A DNA stretch of 54,931 nt from Streptomyces turgidiscabies Car8. GTDB taxonomy: Bacteria > Actinomycetota > Actinomycetes > Streptomycetales > Streptomycetaceae. Where the stretch lies: NCBI RefSeq assembly GCF_000331005.1, contig NZ_AEJB01000648.1, positions 1-54,931 on the forward strand, given 5' to 3'. Positions 1-11,840 of this stretch are shown here, piece after piece (the stretch's first letter is position 1; every line of letters begins with the position of its first letter). A model generated the notes under the pieces. It saw nothing but the letters and a program-made list of their open reading frames with translations. It made no database searches and had not been told where the DNA came from. The position numbers were made by a program, and so were the translations under genes.

Positions 1-13
1 ACTCGTGACCGGC

Positions 14-2992
<2,979 letters not shown>

Positions 2993-3048
2993 GCCGGTCC
3001 GCACCTTTCTTGAGAGAAGTGACAGGGGCGGGGCCCCCGTGCTTTTTC

Positions 3049-3071
3049 AGACTAGGGGGAGCCACTGACAA
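3049..3071 (-). promoter_or_regulatory. DNA-damage (RecA-NDp/PafBC-type) promoter of uvrA
   Basis: Read on the minus strand, TTGTCAGTG is followed by exactly 8 nt and TAGTCT. This matches the LexA-independent damage-inducible promoter consensus TTGTCAGTG-N8-TAnnnT described for mycobacterial recA P1. Transcription would start near 3042, leaving an untranslated leader of about 40-50 nt. Assignment of PafBC as activator is inference from mycobacteria. Confidence 0.75.
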
Positions 3072-3215
3072 CGCCGGTCGGATTCCTGGGGAGGTAACAA
3101 TCCCCGGCCATCCAGCATGCCCGACGCCGCACTCGACCATATAGCACGCACATTCGATTTACGGGCGTGGACCGCCACCTTCACCCGAACGTGTGGCGGG
3201 ACTATCGTCGGCACC

Positions 3216-3902
3216 ATGGCTGATCACGTGCGCGACCTGGCATCTCTACGTGAAGCGACGGAACGACTGCTCACCGCAGCCGCGAAATTGAACAACGATT
3301 CGATGGCCGAACCGTCACGGTTGCCGGGCTGGACCCGTGGCCACGTCCTCGCCCACCTCGCCCGCAACGCGGACGCTCTCGTGAACGTCACGGCTGGGCG
3401 CCCGATGTACCCGTCCGCGGAGGCCCGGGACGCCGACATCGACCGGGACGCCCCACGCCCCCTCGACGTCCAGCTGTCGGACGTACGCGAGAGCTCCGCC
3501 CGTCTCCAGGAGGTGTGGGCCGCGCCCGCGGACTGGACGCGCACGGTGGAGCTGCGCAACGGGGTCACCGACACCGCCTCCAGGGTGCCGTTCCGCCGCT
3601 GGATCGAGGTCGAGCTGCACCACGTCGACCTGGGGATCGGCTACGGCCTCGAGGATCTCCCGGCGGAGTTCACGGAGCGGGAGATCGCGTTCCTGGCCGC
3701 CCGGTTCACCGGCCATCCCGACGTGCCGCCCACGGTGGTCACGGACGGCACGCGCGTGTGGAGGACGGGAAGAGAGGCCGCCGAACCCGAGGCCACGGTC
3801 ACCGGGCCGGCGCCCGCGCTGCTGGGGTGGCTCTGCGGCCGAGGCGACGGAGCCGGCCTCGACGTCTCGGGCGGAGCCCTGCCCGCACTGCCCCCGCTCT
3901 AG
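3216..3902 (+). CDS. Maleylpyruvate isomerase family (MDMPI) mycothiol-dependent enzyme
   Basis: A 228-residue DinB/MDMPI-fold protein. The N-terminal half has the family pattern SRLPGWTRGHVLAHLARNAD (residues about 32-51), where the His residues belong to the metal site, and the C-terminal third is the MDMPI C-terminal domain seen in mycothiol-dependent isomerases. The substrate cannot be read from sequence; many actinobacterial paralogues are annotated by family only. The chosen ATG has no clear Shine-Dalgarno, but a TATCGT -10-like box lies exactly 7 nt before it, so the mRNA may be leaderless. It is followed 29 nt later by a metallo-beta-lactamase-fold gene on the same strand. Confidence 0.85.
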   Translation: MADHVRDLASLREATERLLTAAAKLNNDSMAEPSRLPGWTRGHVLAHLARNADALVNVTAGRPMYPSAEARDADIDRDAPRPLDVQLSDVRESSARLQEVWAAPADWTRTVELRNGVTDTASRVPFRRWIEVELHHVDLGIGYGLEDLPAEFTEREIAFLAARFTGHPDVPPTVVTDGTRVWRTGREAAEPEATVTGPAPALLGWLCGRGDGAGLDVSGGALPALPPL

Positions 3903-3931
3903 GCCGACGGCGTCGCTATAGGCTGCACGCC

Positions 3932-4588
3932 ATGACGTACAGCGGAGCGGTGAAGGTCGGCGGCCCTGCCGATGTGCACGAGTTGCAGGACCTGATGATC
4001 ACCAAGGTCGCGGTGGGCCCGATGAACAACAACGCCTATCTGCTGCGCTGCCGTGCCACGGACGAACAGCTGCTGATCGACGCGGCGAACGACGCGCATA
4101 CGTTGATCACCCTGATCGGGGACGACGGCATCGCGTCGGTCGTCACCACCCACCAGCACGGGGACCACTGGCAGGCGCTCGCGGAGGTCGTGGAGGCCAC
4201 CGGCGCCCGTACGTACGCGGGCCGGGACGACGCCGAGGGCATCCCCGTACCGACCGATGTGCCGGTCGCCGACGGCGACACGATCCACGTCGGGCGCGTG
4301 GAGCTCACCGTGCGCCATCTGGTCGGGCACACGCCGGGCTCGATCGCGCTCGTCTACGACGACCCGCACGGGCATCCGCACGTTTTCACCGGGGATTGTC
4401 TTTTCCCCGGTGGTGTAGGCAACACGCGCAAGGACCCGGAGGCGTTCGCCAGCCTGATCCGTGACGTGGAGACGAAGATCTTCGGCCAGCTCCCCGACGA
4501 GAGCTGGGTCTACCCGGGGCACGGCAGCGACACCACCCTGGGTGCGGAGCGGCCCCACCTGCCGGAGTGGCACGCACGAGGCTGGTGA
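3932..4588 (+). CDS. Metallo-beta-lactamase fold hydrolase (glyoxalase II-like)
   Basis: A 218-residue MBL-fold hydrolase. The canonical metal motif HxHxDH is present as HQHGDH (residues 74-79), followed by the conserved GHTPGS histidine (about 132), the bridging aspartate in FTGDCLF and a late PGHGSDT histidine, so all zinc ligands expected for a glyoxalase II-like active site are there. No signal peptide is visible, implying a cytoplasmic thioester or related hydrolase. Together with the adjacent MDMPI-type gene it may form a thiol-dependent detoxification pair; this is inference. A TAGGCT box 7 nt before ATG suggests a leaderless transcript of its own. Confidence 0.9.
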   Translation: MTYSGAVKVGGPADVHELQDLMITKVAVGPMNNNAYLLRCRATDEQLLIDAANDAHTLITLIGDDGIASVVTTHQHGDHWQALAEVVEATGARTYAGRDDAEGIPVPTDVPVADGDTIHVGRVELTVRHLVGHTPGSIALVYDDPHGHPHVFTGDCLFPGGVGNTRKDPEAFASLIRDVETKIFGQLPDESWVYPGHGSDTTLGAERPHLPEWHARGW

Positions 4589-4634
4589 GCCCGCGGGGTG
4601 AGACCTCGCATACGGGGTGGTGAACTCCAGCCAG

Positions 4635-4663
4635 GGGGCGTGCAGTTGCTGACCGCACGCCCC
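4635..4663 (+). terminator. Stem-loop downstream of the MBL-fold gene
   Basis: GGGGCGTGC and GCACGCCCC form a perfect 9-bp stem with an 11-nt loop, 46 bp after the preceding stop codon. There is no T-tract, as is common for Streptomyces terminators. A second compact palindrome (GGAGCGCG-CA-CGCGCTCC, 4687-4704) follows. The rest of this 318-bp gap holds no convincing gene. Confidence 0.55.
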
Positions 4664-4848
4664 GTGCGAAACGAACACACATACCAGGAGCGCGCACGCG
4701 CTCCCGGCGTGCGCCCTGGCGTAGTCCACTGAAAAGCAGCCCCGCACAGGATGACGGCTCCTGAGCGGTACGGGCCGCCGACCTGTCGATCCCCGCCCTC
4801 GGTCGGCGGCCCCGGCGTTCACAGACATGCAACACACGTTCCCACTAT

Positions 4849-4862
4849 GCGGACAATTCCGC
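4849..4862. promoter_or_regulatory. Inverted repeat upstream of the ABC importer
   Basis: GCGGA-CAAT-TCCGC is a perfect 5-bp inverted repeat with a 4-nt spacer, 44 bp before the lipoprotein start. It is the only dyad between the preceding terminator region and the importer operon, so it is a candidate operator. The regulator is unknown. Confidence 0.3.
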
Positions 4863-4906
4863 CTGTGACCTGGACAAATGGCACGCTCCGCTGCCACTCT
4901 CCCGCC

Positions 4907-5791
4907 ATGCACCTTGCCCCTCACACGCTGCGCCGTGTGGTCTCCGCCGCCACTGTCGCCCTGCTCGCCACCGCTGTCGGCTGCGCCCCGCAGCCGGAGG
5001 AGACGAGCGCCGCCAAACCCACCGGGACGGCCGGAGCCACCTGCGCCAAGGGCAAGCTGGCCACCCGGACCTCGGGCAAACTGACGATCGCCACCGACGA
5101 GCCCGCGTACGAGCCCTGGTTCAAGGACGGCAAGCCCGCCAGCGGCGAGGGCTTCGAGTCGGCGGTCGCGTACGCCGTGGCGCAGCAGCTCGGCTACGAC
5201 AAGGCGAACGTCGTCTGGCAGAGCGTGCCCTTCAACAAGGCGTTCGCGCCCGGGGAGAAGACCTTCGACTTCGACGTCAACCAGGTGTCGATCAGCGCGG
5301 AGCGCAAGAAGGCCGTGGACTTCTCCTCCGGCTACTACGACGTGCGCCAGGCCGTCATCGCGCTGAAGAGCTCCAAGGCCGCGAAGGCGACCAGCATCGC
5401 GGACCTCAAGGGCCTCAAGCTGGGCGCCCAGGTCGGCACCACCAGCCTCAACTACATCGACGACGTGGTGAAGCCGACCCAGGAGCCGGCCGCGTACGCC
5501 AAGAACGACCAGGCCAAGTCGGCGCTGCAGAACGGCCAGGTCGACGCCATCGTCGTGGACCTGCCGACCGCCTTCTACATCACCGCCGCCGAGGTGACCG
5601 ACGCGAAGATCGTCGGACAGTTCGAGAACCAGGGCGGTACGCCGGAGCAGTTCGGACTCGTGCTCGACAAGGGCAGCGCCCTCACCTCCTGTGTGACGAC
5701 CGCGGTGGACGCCCTGCGCAAGGACGGCACGCTCGCCTCGATCGAGAAGCAGTGGCTGTCGGACGCCGTCGACGCTCCGGTGCTCAAGTGA
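4907..5791 (+). CDS. Amino acid ABC transporter substrate-binding lipoprotein
   Basis: A 294-residue solute-binding protein of the polar amino acid family (SBP_bac_3). The start at ATG 4907 gives a typical lipoprotein signal: positively charged N-terminus, hydrophobic core and lipobox ending in VGC near residue 25. Typical family features follow: GKLTIATDEPAYEP at the mature N-terminus, FDFDVNQVSISAERKK in the hinge region and a LKGLKLGAQVGTTS segment. It is anchored outside the membrane and delivers substrate to the permease encoded next; the genes overlap by 4 bp (GTGA). The ligand, probably a polar or acidic amino acid, is not determinable here. Confidence 0.93.
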   Translation: MHLAPHTLRRVVSAATVALLATAVGCAPQPEETSAAKPTGTAGATCAKGKLATRTSGKLTIATDEPAYEPWFKDGKPASGEGFESAVAYAVAQQLGYDKANVVWQSVPFNKAFAPGEKTFDFDVNQVSISAERKKAVDFSSGYYDVRQAVIALKSSKAAKATSIADLKGLKLGAQVGTTSLNYIDDVVKPTQEPAAYAKNDQAKSALQNGQVDAIVVDLPTAFYITAAEVTDAKIVGQFENQGGTPEQFGLVLDKGSALTSCVTTAVDALRKDGTLASIEKQWLSDAVDAPVLK

Positions 5792-6696
5792 CCGCAGTGA
5801 AGGAGGAGTCCGGGCAGGAGGACCCGGCCGACCTGCCGGACCGGGGCGACGGTTACGTCCCCTCGCAGCGGCGGATCGACCGTGAGCGGTACAAGCGCAC
5901 CCGCGCGCGCCGCGCCACGTCGATCGCCGCGCTGTCCACCCTGGTCACCGGGGTCGTCCTCTACCTGGTCGTGGTGAGCGCGCCGGGCTGGCCGCGCACC
6001 AAGGAGACGTTCTTCAACGGGCAGTACGCGCGCGAGGCGTTCCCCAAGGTCCTCGAAGGGCTGTGGCTCAACGTACGGCTGCTGCTGATCTGCGGGGTCG
6101 CCGTCCTCGTCCTGGGCATGCTGATCGCCATCGCCCGCACACTGCGCGGCCCGGTGTTCTTCCCGCTGCGCGCGCTGGCCGCCGCGTACACGGACTTCTT
6201 CCGCGGCCTGCCGCTGATCATCAACCTGATGATCGTCGTCCTGGGTGTCCCGGCGCTGCGGCTCCAGGGCATCACCGTGGACCCGGTGCTCCTCGGCGGT
6301 ACGGCACTGACGCTGACGTACTCGGCGTACGTCGCCGAGGTGTTCCGGGCCGGCATCGAGTCCGTGCACCCGTCCCAGCGGGCGGCGGCGCGGTCGCTCG
6401 GGCTGACCAACCGGCAGGCGCTGCGGTACGTCGTGCTGCCCCAGGCCGTACGGCGCCAGGTGCCGCCGCTGCTCAACGACCTGGTGTCGCTGCAGAAGGA
6501 CACGGGGCTCGTCTCGATCGGCGGCGCGGTCGACGCCGTACGCGCGGCCGACATCATCGTGGGCCGCAGCCTCAACTACACGCCGTACATCGTCGCGGGA
6601 CTGGTCTTCGTCGCGCTGACCATCCCGATGACCCGCTTCACGGACTGGGTGACGGGCCGGATGGACCGGCAGCGGGCGCAGGGAGGAACACTGTGA
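5788..6696 (+). CDS. Amino acid ABC transporter permease (His/Glu/Gln family)
   Basis: A 302-residue inner-membrane permease starting at GTG 5788, which overlaps the preceding stop. A charged cytoplasmic N-terminus of about 50 residues precedes the first membrane helix (SIAALSTLVTGVVLYLVVVS). Further helices and the EAA loop (EVFRAGIESVHPSQRAAARS, with GL next) that docks on the ATPase are clear. Only one permease gene is present, so the transporter is probably a homodimer of this subunit. It lies in the middle of a three-gene operon with coupled translation. Confidence 0.93.
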   Translation: MTAVKEESGQEDPADLPDRGDGYVPSQRRIDRERYKRTRARRATSIAALSTLVTGVVLYLVVVSAPGWPRTKETFFNGQYAREAFPKVLEGLWLNVRLLLICGVAVLVLGMLIAIARTLRGPVFFPLRALAAAYTDFFRGLPLIINLMIVVLGVPALRLQGITVDPVLLGGTALTLTYSAYVAEVFRAGIESVHPSQRAAARSLGLTNRQALRYVVLPQAVRRQVPPLLNDLVSLQKDTGLVSIGGAVDAVRAADIIVGRSLNYTPYIVAGLVFVALTIPMTRFTDWVTGRMDRQRAQGGTL

Positions 6697-7460
6697 GCGA
6701 CATCCCCGACAGCTCCTCCCCCGTGCTGCGCATGGAGGCCGTGCGCAAGACCTTCGGTGACACGGTCGTCCTGCGGGACGTCGATCTGGAGGTCGCCCCG
6801 CACACGGTGACCGCTCTGATCGGCGCGTCCGGCTCCGGCAAGTCGACGCTGCTGCGGTGCGCGAACCTGCTGGAGGACATCGACGACGGCGCGATCTGGC
6901 TGGACGGCGAGGAGATCACCGACCCGCGGACCGACCAGGACGCCGTGCGCCGCCGCATCGGCGTGGTCTTCCAGGCGTACAACCTCTTCCCGCACATGAC
7001 CGTGCTGGAGAACATCACCCTCGCCCCGCGCCGGGTGCACGGCGTGGACCGCAAGGAAGCCGAGCAGTACGGCCGTGAGCTGCTGGAGCGGCTCGGGCTG
7101 GGTGCGAAGGCGGGCGAGTACCCGGACCGGCTGAGCGGCGGCCAGCAGCAGCGGGCGGCGATCGTCCGCGCCCTTGCCGTACGTCCCCGGCTGCTGCTCC
7201 TCGACGAGGTCACCGCGGCCCTCGACCCGGAGCTCGTGGGCGAGGTCCTCGCCGTCGTCCGGGACTTGAAGGGCGACGGCATGACGATGGTGCTGGCCAC
7301 CCACGAGATGGGCTTCGCCCGCGATGTCGCGGACCAGGTCTGCTTCCTGGAGGGCGGTGTGGTCCTGGAACGCGGCACGGCCGAGCAGGTGTTCGGCGAT
7401 CCGCAACAGGAGCGCACGCGGCAGTTCCTGCGGCGGATCGTGGAGGCCGGGCGGCTGTAG
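6693..7460 (+). CDS. Amino acid ABC transporter ATP-binding protein
   Basis: A 255-residue ABC ATPase of the GlnQ type. Walker A is GASGSGKST (about residues 42-50), the Q-loop lies in VVFQAYNLFPH, the signature is LSGGQQQR and Walker B is LLLLDEVTAALDPE, followed by the switch histidine in ATHEMGFA. The GTG start overlaps the permease stop as GTGA, so translation is coupled. It energises uptake by the preceding lipoprotein and permease. The gene converges with aroQ, whose stop codon is 1 bp away, so there is no room for a separate terminator. Confidence 0.95.
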   Translation: MSDIPDSSSPVLRMEAVRKTFGDTVVLRDVDLEVAPHTVTALIGASGSGKSTLLRCANLLEDIDDGAIWLDGEEITDPRTDQDAVRRRIGVVFQAYNLFPHMTVLENITLAPRRVHGVDRKEAEQYGRELLERLGLGAKAGEYPDRLSGGQQQRAAIVRALAVRPRLLLLDEVTAALDPELVGEVLAVVRDLKGDGMTMVLATHEMGFARDVADQVCFLEGGVVLERGTAEQVFGDPQQERTRQFLRRIVEAGRL

Positions 7461-7461
7461 G

Positions 7462-7935
7462 TCACGCCTCCGCGATCGCCGCTCCCACCAGCGCGGCGAC
7501 CCGCTCCACGCCGAACACGTACCCCTGCACTCCGCACCCCGCGATGACGCCGTCGGCACGCAGTGAGACGTACGAGTGGTGCCGGAACGTCTCGCGCTGG
7601 TGGATGTTGGAGATGTGCACCTCCAGCACCGGCAGGCCGTCGCAGGTGTTGAGCGCGTCCAGGATCGCGACGGACGTGTGCGAGTAGGCGCCGGGGTTGA
7701 TGACGATGCCGGCGTGGTGGAGGCGTGCCTCCTGGATCCAGTCGACCAGCTCGCCCTCGTGGTTGGACTGGCGGAAGTCCACCGTGCCACCGTGCCCGGC
7801 CGCCGCCTTGGCGCACAGGGCCTCTACGTCGGCGAGCGTGTCGGAACCGTAGATCTCGGGCTGGCGCTGGCCCAGGAGGTTCAGATTGGGCCCGTTGAGG
7901 ATCATGATCGGGGCGTTGGCGAGGGTGCGGGGCAC
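7462..7935 (-). CDS. aroQ: Type II 3-dehydroquinate dehydratase
   Basis: Catalyses trans-dehydration of 3-dehydroquinate in the shikimate pathway as a dodecamer in the cytoplasm. At 157 residues it matches the type II family. Diagnostic motifs are NGPNLNLLGQRQPEIYG, with the catalytic Tyr, NPGAYSHTSVAI, and VHISNIHQRE with the catalytic His nearby. The GTG at 7935 is chosen because GGAGG lies 5 nt before it; longer upstream extensions lack family similarity. It does not sit with other shikimate genes here, being flanked by an amino acid importer and a peptidase. Confidence 0.97.
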   Translation of the reverse strand: MPRTLANAPIMILNGPNLNLLGQRQPEIYGSDTLADVEALCAKAAAGHGGTVDFRQSNHEGELVDWIQEARLHHAGIVINPGAYSHTSVAILDALNTCDGLPVLEVHISNIHQRETFRHHSYVSLRADGVIAGCGVQGYVFGVERVAALVGAAIAEA

Positions 7936-8038
7936 GGTTCCTCCGGTCCGTTCAGGGATGGCGGCCTGTCGAGGACCGCTGCTCAGCCCCCGGTTTATCA
8001 TGGTGCGCCGACAACGGGGCGGCCCGTACTGTCCCGGC

Positions 8039-9085
8039 ATGACGACCCCTGCCTATCCCCCCAAGCCCTCACCCGGCGACCGCATAGCCGTGATCTCGCC
8101 GGGCGCCGCCCTCCCCGGCCTCTTCCCTCGCCCGCACGAACTGGGACTGGAGCGGCTGCGCAAGGAGTTCGGGCTCGAACCCGTCGAGTATCCGGCGACC
8201 CGGAAGATGGGCTCGACGCCCCAGGAGCGCGCCGACGACATCCACGCCGCGTTCGCCGACCCGGACATCAAGGCGGTCATCGCGACGATCGGCGGCGACG
8301 ACCAGATCACTGTCCTGCCTTTCCTGGACCGGGAGTTGATCCGGGCGAACCCGAAGCCGTTCTTCGGGATGAGCGACAACACGAACCTGCTGGCGTACCT
8401 GTACAGCACCGGGATCGTCGGCTACCACGGCGCGACCGTGATGACGGCGCTCGGACGTCCCGTGGCCATGGACCCGCTGACCGCCGAGTCCCTGCGGGCC
8501 GCCCTGTTCACGTCGGGCGAGTACGAACTGCGGCCCGCCGAGCGCTGGAACGACGTCAACCGCGACTGGGCCGACCCCGCCACGTTCGACGCCGAACCGG
8601 AGACCCGTCCCGGCAACGGCTGGACCTGGCTGAACGCCGACCGGGTGGTGGAGGGCCGCGGTTGGGGCGGCTGTCTGGAGATCCTCGGCTGGCTGCTGAT
8701 GGCCGACCGCGAGATCTCCCACGATCTGACGGTGTACGACGGCGGAGTGCTGCTCCTGGAGACCTCGGAGGAACTGCCGAGCGGCGAGGAGGTTTTCCGC
8801 ACGTTGCGCAACATGGGCGAGCGCGGACTGCTCCAGCGCTTCTCGGCGCTGCTGATGGGGCGCGCGAAGACCTGGTCCTTCGAACGCCCCAACAGCCCCG
8901 AGGAGGGCGACCGTTACGCCGCCGAGCAGCGGGAGGCTGTCCAGCGCGCGCTGAACACCTACGCTCCCGGCCTGATGACCGTCTTCGACGTGGACTTCGG
9001 CCACACGGATCCGCAACTCGTCCTCCCCTTTGGAGGGTCGATACGGGTGGACGGCCCCGACCGGCGCATCACCGTGACGTACTGA
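8039..9085 (+). CDS. S66 family LD-carboxypeptidase (MccF-like)
   Basis: A 348-residue serine peptidase of family S66. The nucleophile elbow is FFGMSDNT with Ser112; the Glu in LLLLETSEE and a late His in DFGHTDPQ complete the Ser-Glu-His triad expected for LD-carboxypeptidases and MccF. The sequence lacks a signal peptide, so it acts in the cytoplasm, either trimming murein tripeptides during recycling or cleaving peptide-nucleotide antibiotics; sequence alone does not separate these roles. A TACTGT box lies 6 nt before ATG and no Shine-Dalgarno is seen, so the transcript may be leaderless. Confidence 0.9.
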   Translation: MTTPAYPPKPSPGDRIAVISPGAALPGLFPRPHELGLERLRKEFGLEPVEYPATRKMGSTPQERADDIHAAFADPDIKAVIATIGGDDQITVLPFLDRELIRANPKPFFGMSDNTNLLAYLYSTGIVGYHGATVMTALGRPVAMDPLTAESLRAALFTSGEYELRPAERWNDVNRDWADPATFDAEPETRPGNGWTWLNADRVVEGRGWGGCLEILGWLLMADREISHDLTVYDGGVLLLETSEELPSGEEVFRTLRNMGERGLLQRFSALLMGRAKTWSFERPNSPEEGDRYAAEQREAVQRALNTYAPGLMTVFDVDFGHTDPQLVLPFGGSIRVDGPDRRITVTY

Positions 9086-9144
9086 TCCCGCTCGTCTCCC
9101 GCACGCCCCCGTAACGCACGGTCACCATGGGTAGTTGACCCGGC

Positions 9145-10449
9145 ATGCACGACGTACGCAGGGTAAGGGCGCCTTCCATGGTGCGGCTGGCCGCCGCCTC
9201 GCTCGCGGGGACGGCCATCGAGTTCTACGACTTCTTCGTCTACGGCACCGCGGCCGCACTGGTTCTGGGGCCCCTGTTCTTCCCGACGTTCTCGCCGGTG
9301 GCCGCGACGCTCGCCGCCTTCGGGACGTTCGGTGTGGGGTTCCTCGCCCGGCCGCTGGGATCGGTGCTGTTCGGGCACATCGGGGACCGGCACGGGCGGC
9401 GGCCGGTCCTCGTCGCCTCCCTGCTGCTGACCGGGGCGTCGACGGTCGCGGTCGGCTGCGTACCGACGTACGAGTCGATCGGCACCGCGGCTCCCGTGCT
9501 CCTCCTCGCGCTGCGTTTCCTCCAGGGGCTAGGGCTGGGCGGGGAGTGGGGCGGGGCCGTTCTGCTGACCGCGGAGCACGCGCCCGCCGAACGGCGCGCT
9601 CTGTGGGCGAGCTTCCCGCAGATCGGCCCCGCGGTGGGCTTCCTGCTCGCCAACGGCGTGATGCTCGTGCTGTCGGCGTCCCTCACCGAGGGGCAGTTCG
9701 CCTCGTGGGGGTGGCGGGTGCCGTTCTGGGCTGCAGGCGTGCTCGCGGTGGCGGGGCTGTGGCTGCGTTCTTCGCTCCCCGAGAGCCCGAGTTTCCTGGA
9801 GATCGACGACCACGCGCGCGTGCCGCTCGCCGAAGTGGTGCGCGACCACTGGCGGCTGGTCCTGCTGACGGCGGGCGCGCTCGCGGTCGGATACGCGGTC
9901 TTCTACGCGGTGACGACCTGGTCCCTCGCCTACGGAACGGAACGGCTCGGTGTCAGCCGTACCGTCATGCTGGCCTGCATCATGGCCGCGGTGGTGGTCA
10001 AGGGCGCCCTGACACCCGTGGTGGCTCTCCTGGGTGACCGTTACGGTCGCCGCCCGCTGTGCCTCACGGGTTGTGCCGCGGCCGCCGTGTGGATGTGCCC
10101 CATGGTCACGCTGCTGTCGACCGGCGAACCGCTGCTGATGTTCCTCGGATTCGTGGTGGCAATGATCGCGTTCGTCACGATGTTCGCGGTGATCGCGGCC
10201 TATCTGCCGGAGCTGTACGAGCCCCGCGTACGGTGCACGGGCGCCGCCGTCGGCTACAACCTCGGCGGTGTCCTTGGCGGCGCGCTCACTCCGATCGTGG
10301 CGACGGCGCTCGCCGAACACGGGGGCCGGATCCCGTGGGGCGTGGGGCTGTATCTGACGGGGATCGCCCTGTTCAGCCTGGGGTGCTTCACGCTGCTGCC
10401 GGAGACCCGGCCGGTGCCTCGTCTCGCCGCCGTGCCGGCCACGGAGTGA
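9145..10449 (+). CDS. MHS-family MFS metabolite:proton symporter
   Basis: A 434-residue transporter of the major facilitator superfamily, metabolite:H+ symporter group. Diagnostic signs are the N-terminal AIEFYDFFVYGTAAAL segment, the loop 2-3 motif GHIGDRHGRRP, the RFLQGLGLGGEWGGAV helix and the second-half repeat LLGDRYGRRP. About 12 membrane helices are evident. The substrate is probably a carboxylate or zwitterion (as in ShiA, ProP, KgtP) but cannot be fixed. The ATG at 9145 has no Shine-Dalgarno; a second in-frame ATG lies at 9178. It converges with the antiporter gene, with 24 bp between stops. Confidence 0.9.
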   Translation: MHDVRRVRAPSMVRLAAASLAGTAIEFYDFFVYGTAAALVLGPLFFPTFSPVAATLAAFGTFGVGFLARPLGSVLFGHIGDRHGRRPVLVASLLLTGASTVAVGCVPTYESIGTAAPVLLLALRFLQGLGLGGEWGGAVLLTAEHAPAERRALWASFPQIGPAVGFLLANGVMLVLSASLTEGQFASWGWRVPFWAAGVLAVAGLWLRSSLPESPSFLEIDDHARVPLAEVVRDHWRLVLLTAGALAVGYAVFYAVTTWSLAYGTERLGVSRTVMLACIMAAVVVKGALTPVVALLGDRYGRRPLCLTGCAAAAVWMCPMVTLLSTGEPLLMFLGFVVAMIAFVTMFAVIAAYLPELYEPRVRCTGAAVGYNLGGVLGGALTPIVATALAEHGGRIPWGVGLYLTGIALFSLGCFTLLPETRPVPRLAAVPATE

Positions 10450-10473
10450 CGGGGGCGGTGATCGGGGCAGCGA

Positions 10474-11574
10474 TCAGGGGTTGATGGCCAGCTCCAGGTA
10501 GGCCGCGAACAGCACCAGATGTACGCCTCCCTGGAGCGGTGTGGCCCGCCCCGGCACCACCGTCAGGGAACCCACCACCACCGTCAGGGCCAGCAACACC
10601 ATGTGGGTGGAGCCGAGGCCGAGGACCAGTGGCCCGGAGAGCCAGATGGACGCCAGGGCCACGGCGGGGATGGTCAGGCCGATGCTGGCCATCGCGGACC
10701 CGAGTGCGAGGTTCAGGCTGGTCTGCACCCGGTCGCGGCGCGCGGAGCGCAGCGCGGCGATGGTCTCGGGAAGCAGCACGAGCAGGGCGATGATCACACC
10801 GACGACGGCATGCGGCAGGCCGGCCGCCTCCACCCCGGACTCGATGGTGGGCGACACGCCCTTCGCGAGGCCGACCACGCCTACGAGCGCCATGCCCAGC
10901 AGCCCCAGGCTGACCTTGACCTCGCGGGCGCTCGGGAGTTCGGCATGGCCGTCCGCGGTGATGACCTCGCCCTGCCGGGAGACCGGGAGGAAGTAGTCGC
11001 GGTGCCGCACGGTCTGGGTCGCCACGAACAGGCCGTAGAGGACCAGAGAGGCGAGCGCGGCGAAGGTGAGCTGGGCCGTGGAGAACTCGGGACCCGGCTT
11101 GCTCGTCGTGAACGTCGGCAGCACAAGGCTGAGCGTGGCCAGCGTCGCCACCGTGGCGAGGGCGGCGCCGGTGCCCTCCGGGTTGAAGACCGCGGTCCCG
11201 TGACGGATCGAGGCGGTGAGGAGGCTCAGACCGACGATGCCGTTGCAGGTGATCATCACGGCCGCGAAGACGGTGTCCCTGGCGAGGGTGGAACTCTTGT
11301 CCCCGCCGTCCGCCATCAGCGTGACGATCAGGGCGACCTCGATGATCGTGACGGCGACGGCCAGCACGAGGGAGCCGAAGGGTTCACCGACCCGGTGGGC
11401 GATCACCTCCGCGTGGTGCACGGCGGCCAGCACGGCTCCCGCGAGGACCAGTGTCACCAGTGCGACGACCACGCCGGGAAGGTCGCGTCCCCAGGTGAAC
11501 ACCAGCAGGACGACCGCGGCCATCGGCACGACGGCCGTCCACCGCGTCGCGAGCGACCGGAGCTGGACGATCAT
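10474..11574 (-). CDS. chaA: ChaA-type calcium/sodium:proton antiporter
   Basis: A 366-residue membrane protein of the CaCA superfamily, closest in pattern to ChaA. Both alpha-repeat regions are visible: GEPFGSLVLAVAVTIIEVAL (about 61-80), with the essential acidic residue, and GVIIALLVLLPETIAALRSA with the partner Glu. About 11 hydrophobic helices alternate with short loops, with a charged central loop (VRHRDYFLPV...). It would export Ca2+, Na+ or K+ against protons at the cytoplasmic membrane. It is monocistronic, converging on the MHS transporter gene; the upstream 266 bp hold its promoter and the next gene's terminator. Confidence 0.88.
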   Translation of the reverse strand: MIVQLRSLATRWTAVVPMAAVVLLVFTWGRDLPGVVVALVTLVLAGAVLAAVHHAEVIAHRVGEPFGSLVLAVAVTIIEVALIVTLMADGGDKSSTLARDTVFAAVMITCNGIVGLSLLTASIRHGTAVFNPEGTGAALATVATLATLSLVLPTFTTSKPGPEFSTAQLTFAALASLVLYGLFVATQTVRHRDYFLPVSRQGEVITADGHAELPSAREVKVSLGLLGMALVGVVGLAKGVSPTIESGVEAAGLPHAVVGVIIALLVLLPETIAALRSARRDRVQTSLNLALGSAMASIGLTIPAVALASIWLSGPLVLGLGSTHMVLLALTVVVGSLTVVPGRATPLQGGVHLVLFAAYLELAINP

Positions 11575-11777
11575 TCAGCGATCGTCACAGACGGGCCTGC
11601 GCCACGCGCGCGCACACCGGTCCGCGCCCGCTCATGACGCCCACCCCACAGACGGTTCTCCACACTGCTCCCTTCGCGTTCTGTCTCGGCGTCGGTCTGC
11701 TGCCCCGGAACGGGGCGCATACTCCCGTGCCCCGGACCCTCGCCCCGGCCTCCCGCACCGGTTCGCCAGGCCCGGAG

Positions 11778-11816
11778 CCTACGGCGGCACCCAAGCCCCG
11801 GCGCGCTCGCCGTAGG
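11778..11816 (-). terminator. Stem-loop after the small barrel-protein gene
   Basis: CCTACGGCG and CGCCGTAGG form a perfect 9-bp stem around a GC-rich 21-nt loop, 25 bp past the stop of the minus-strand gene. It has no T-tract. Confidence 0.5.
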
Positions 11817-11840
11817 GCCCGCCGGGTTGTCCCGCCGCCG

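Noticed and set aside
9145..9178. Alternative start ATG 9178 for the MHS transporter
   Set aside because: Possible, but neither site has a clear ribosome site; the longer form was kept and the uncertainty noted.
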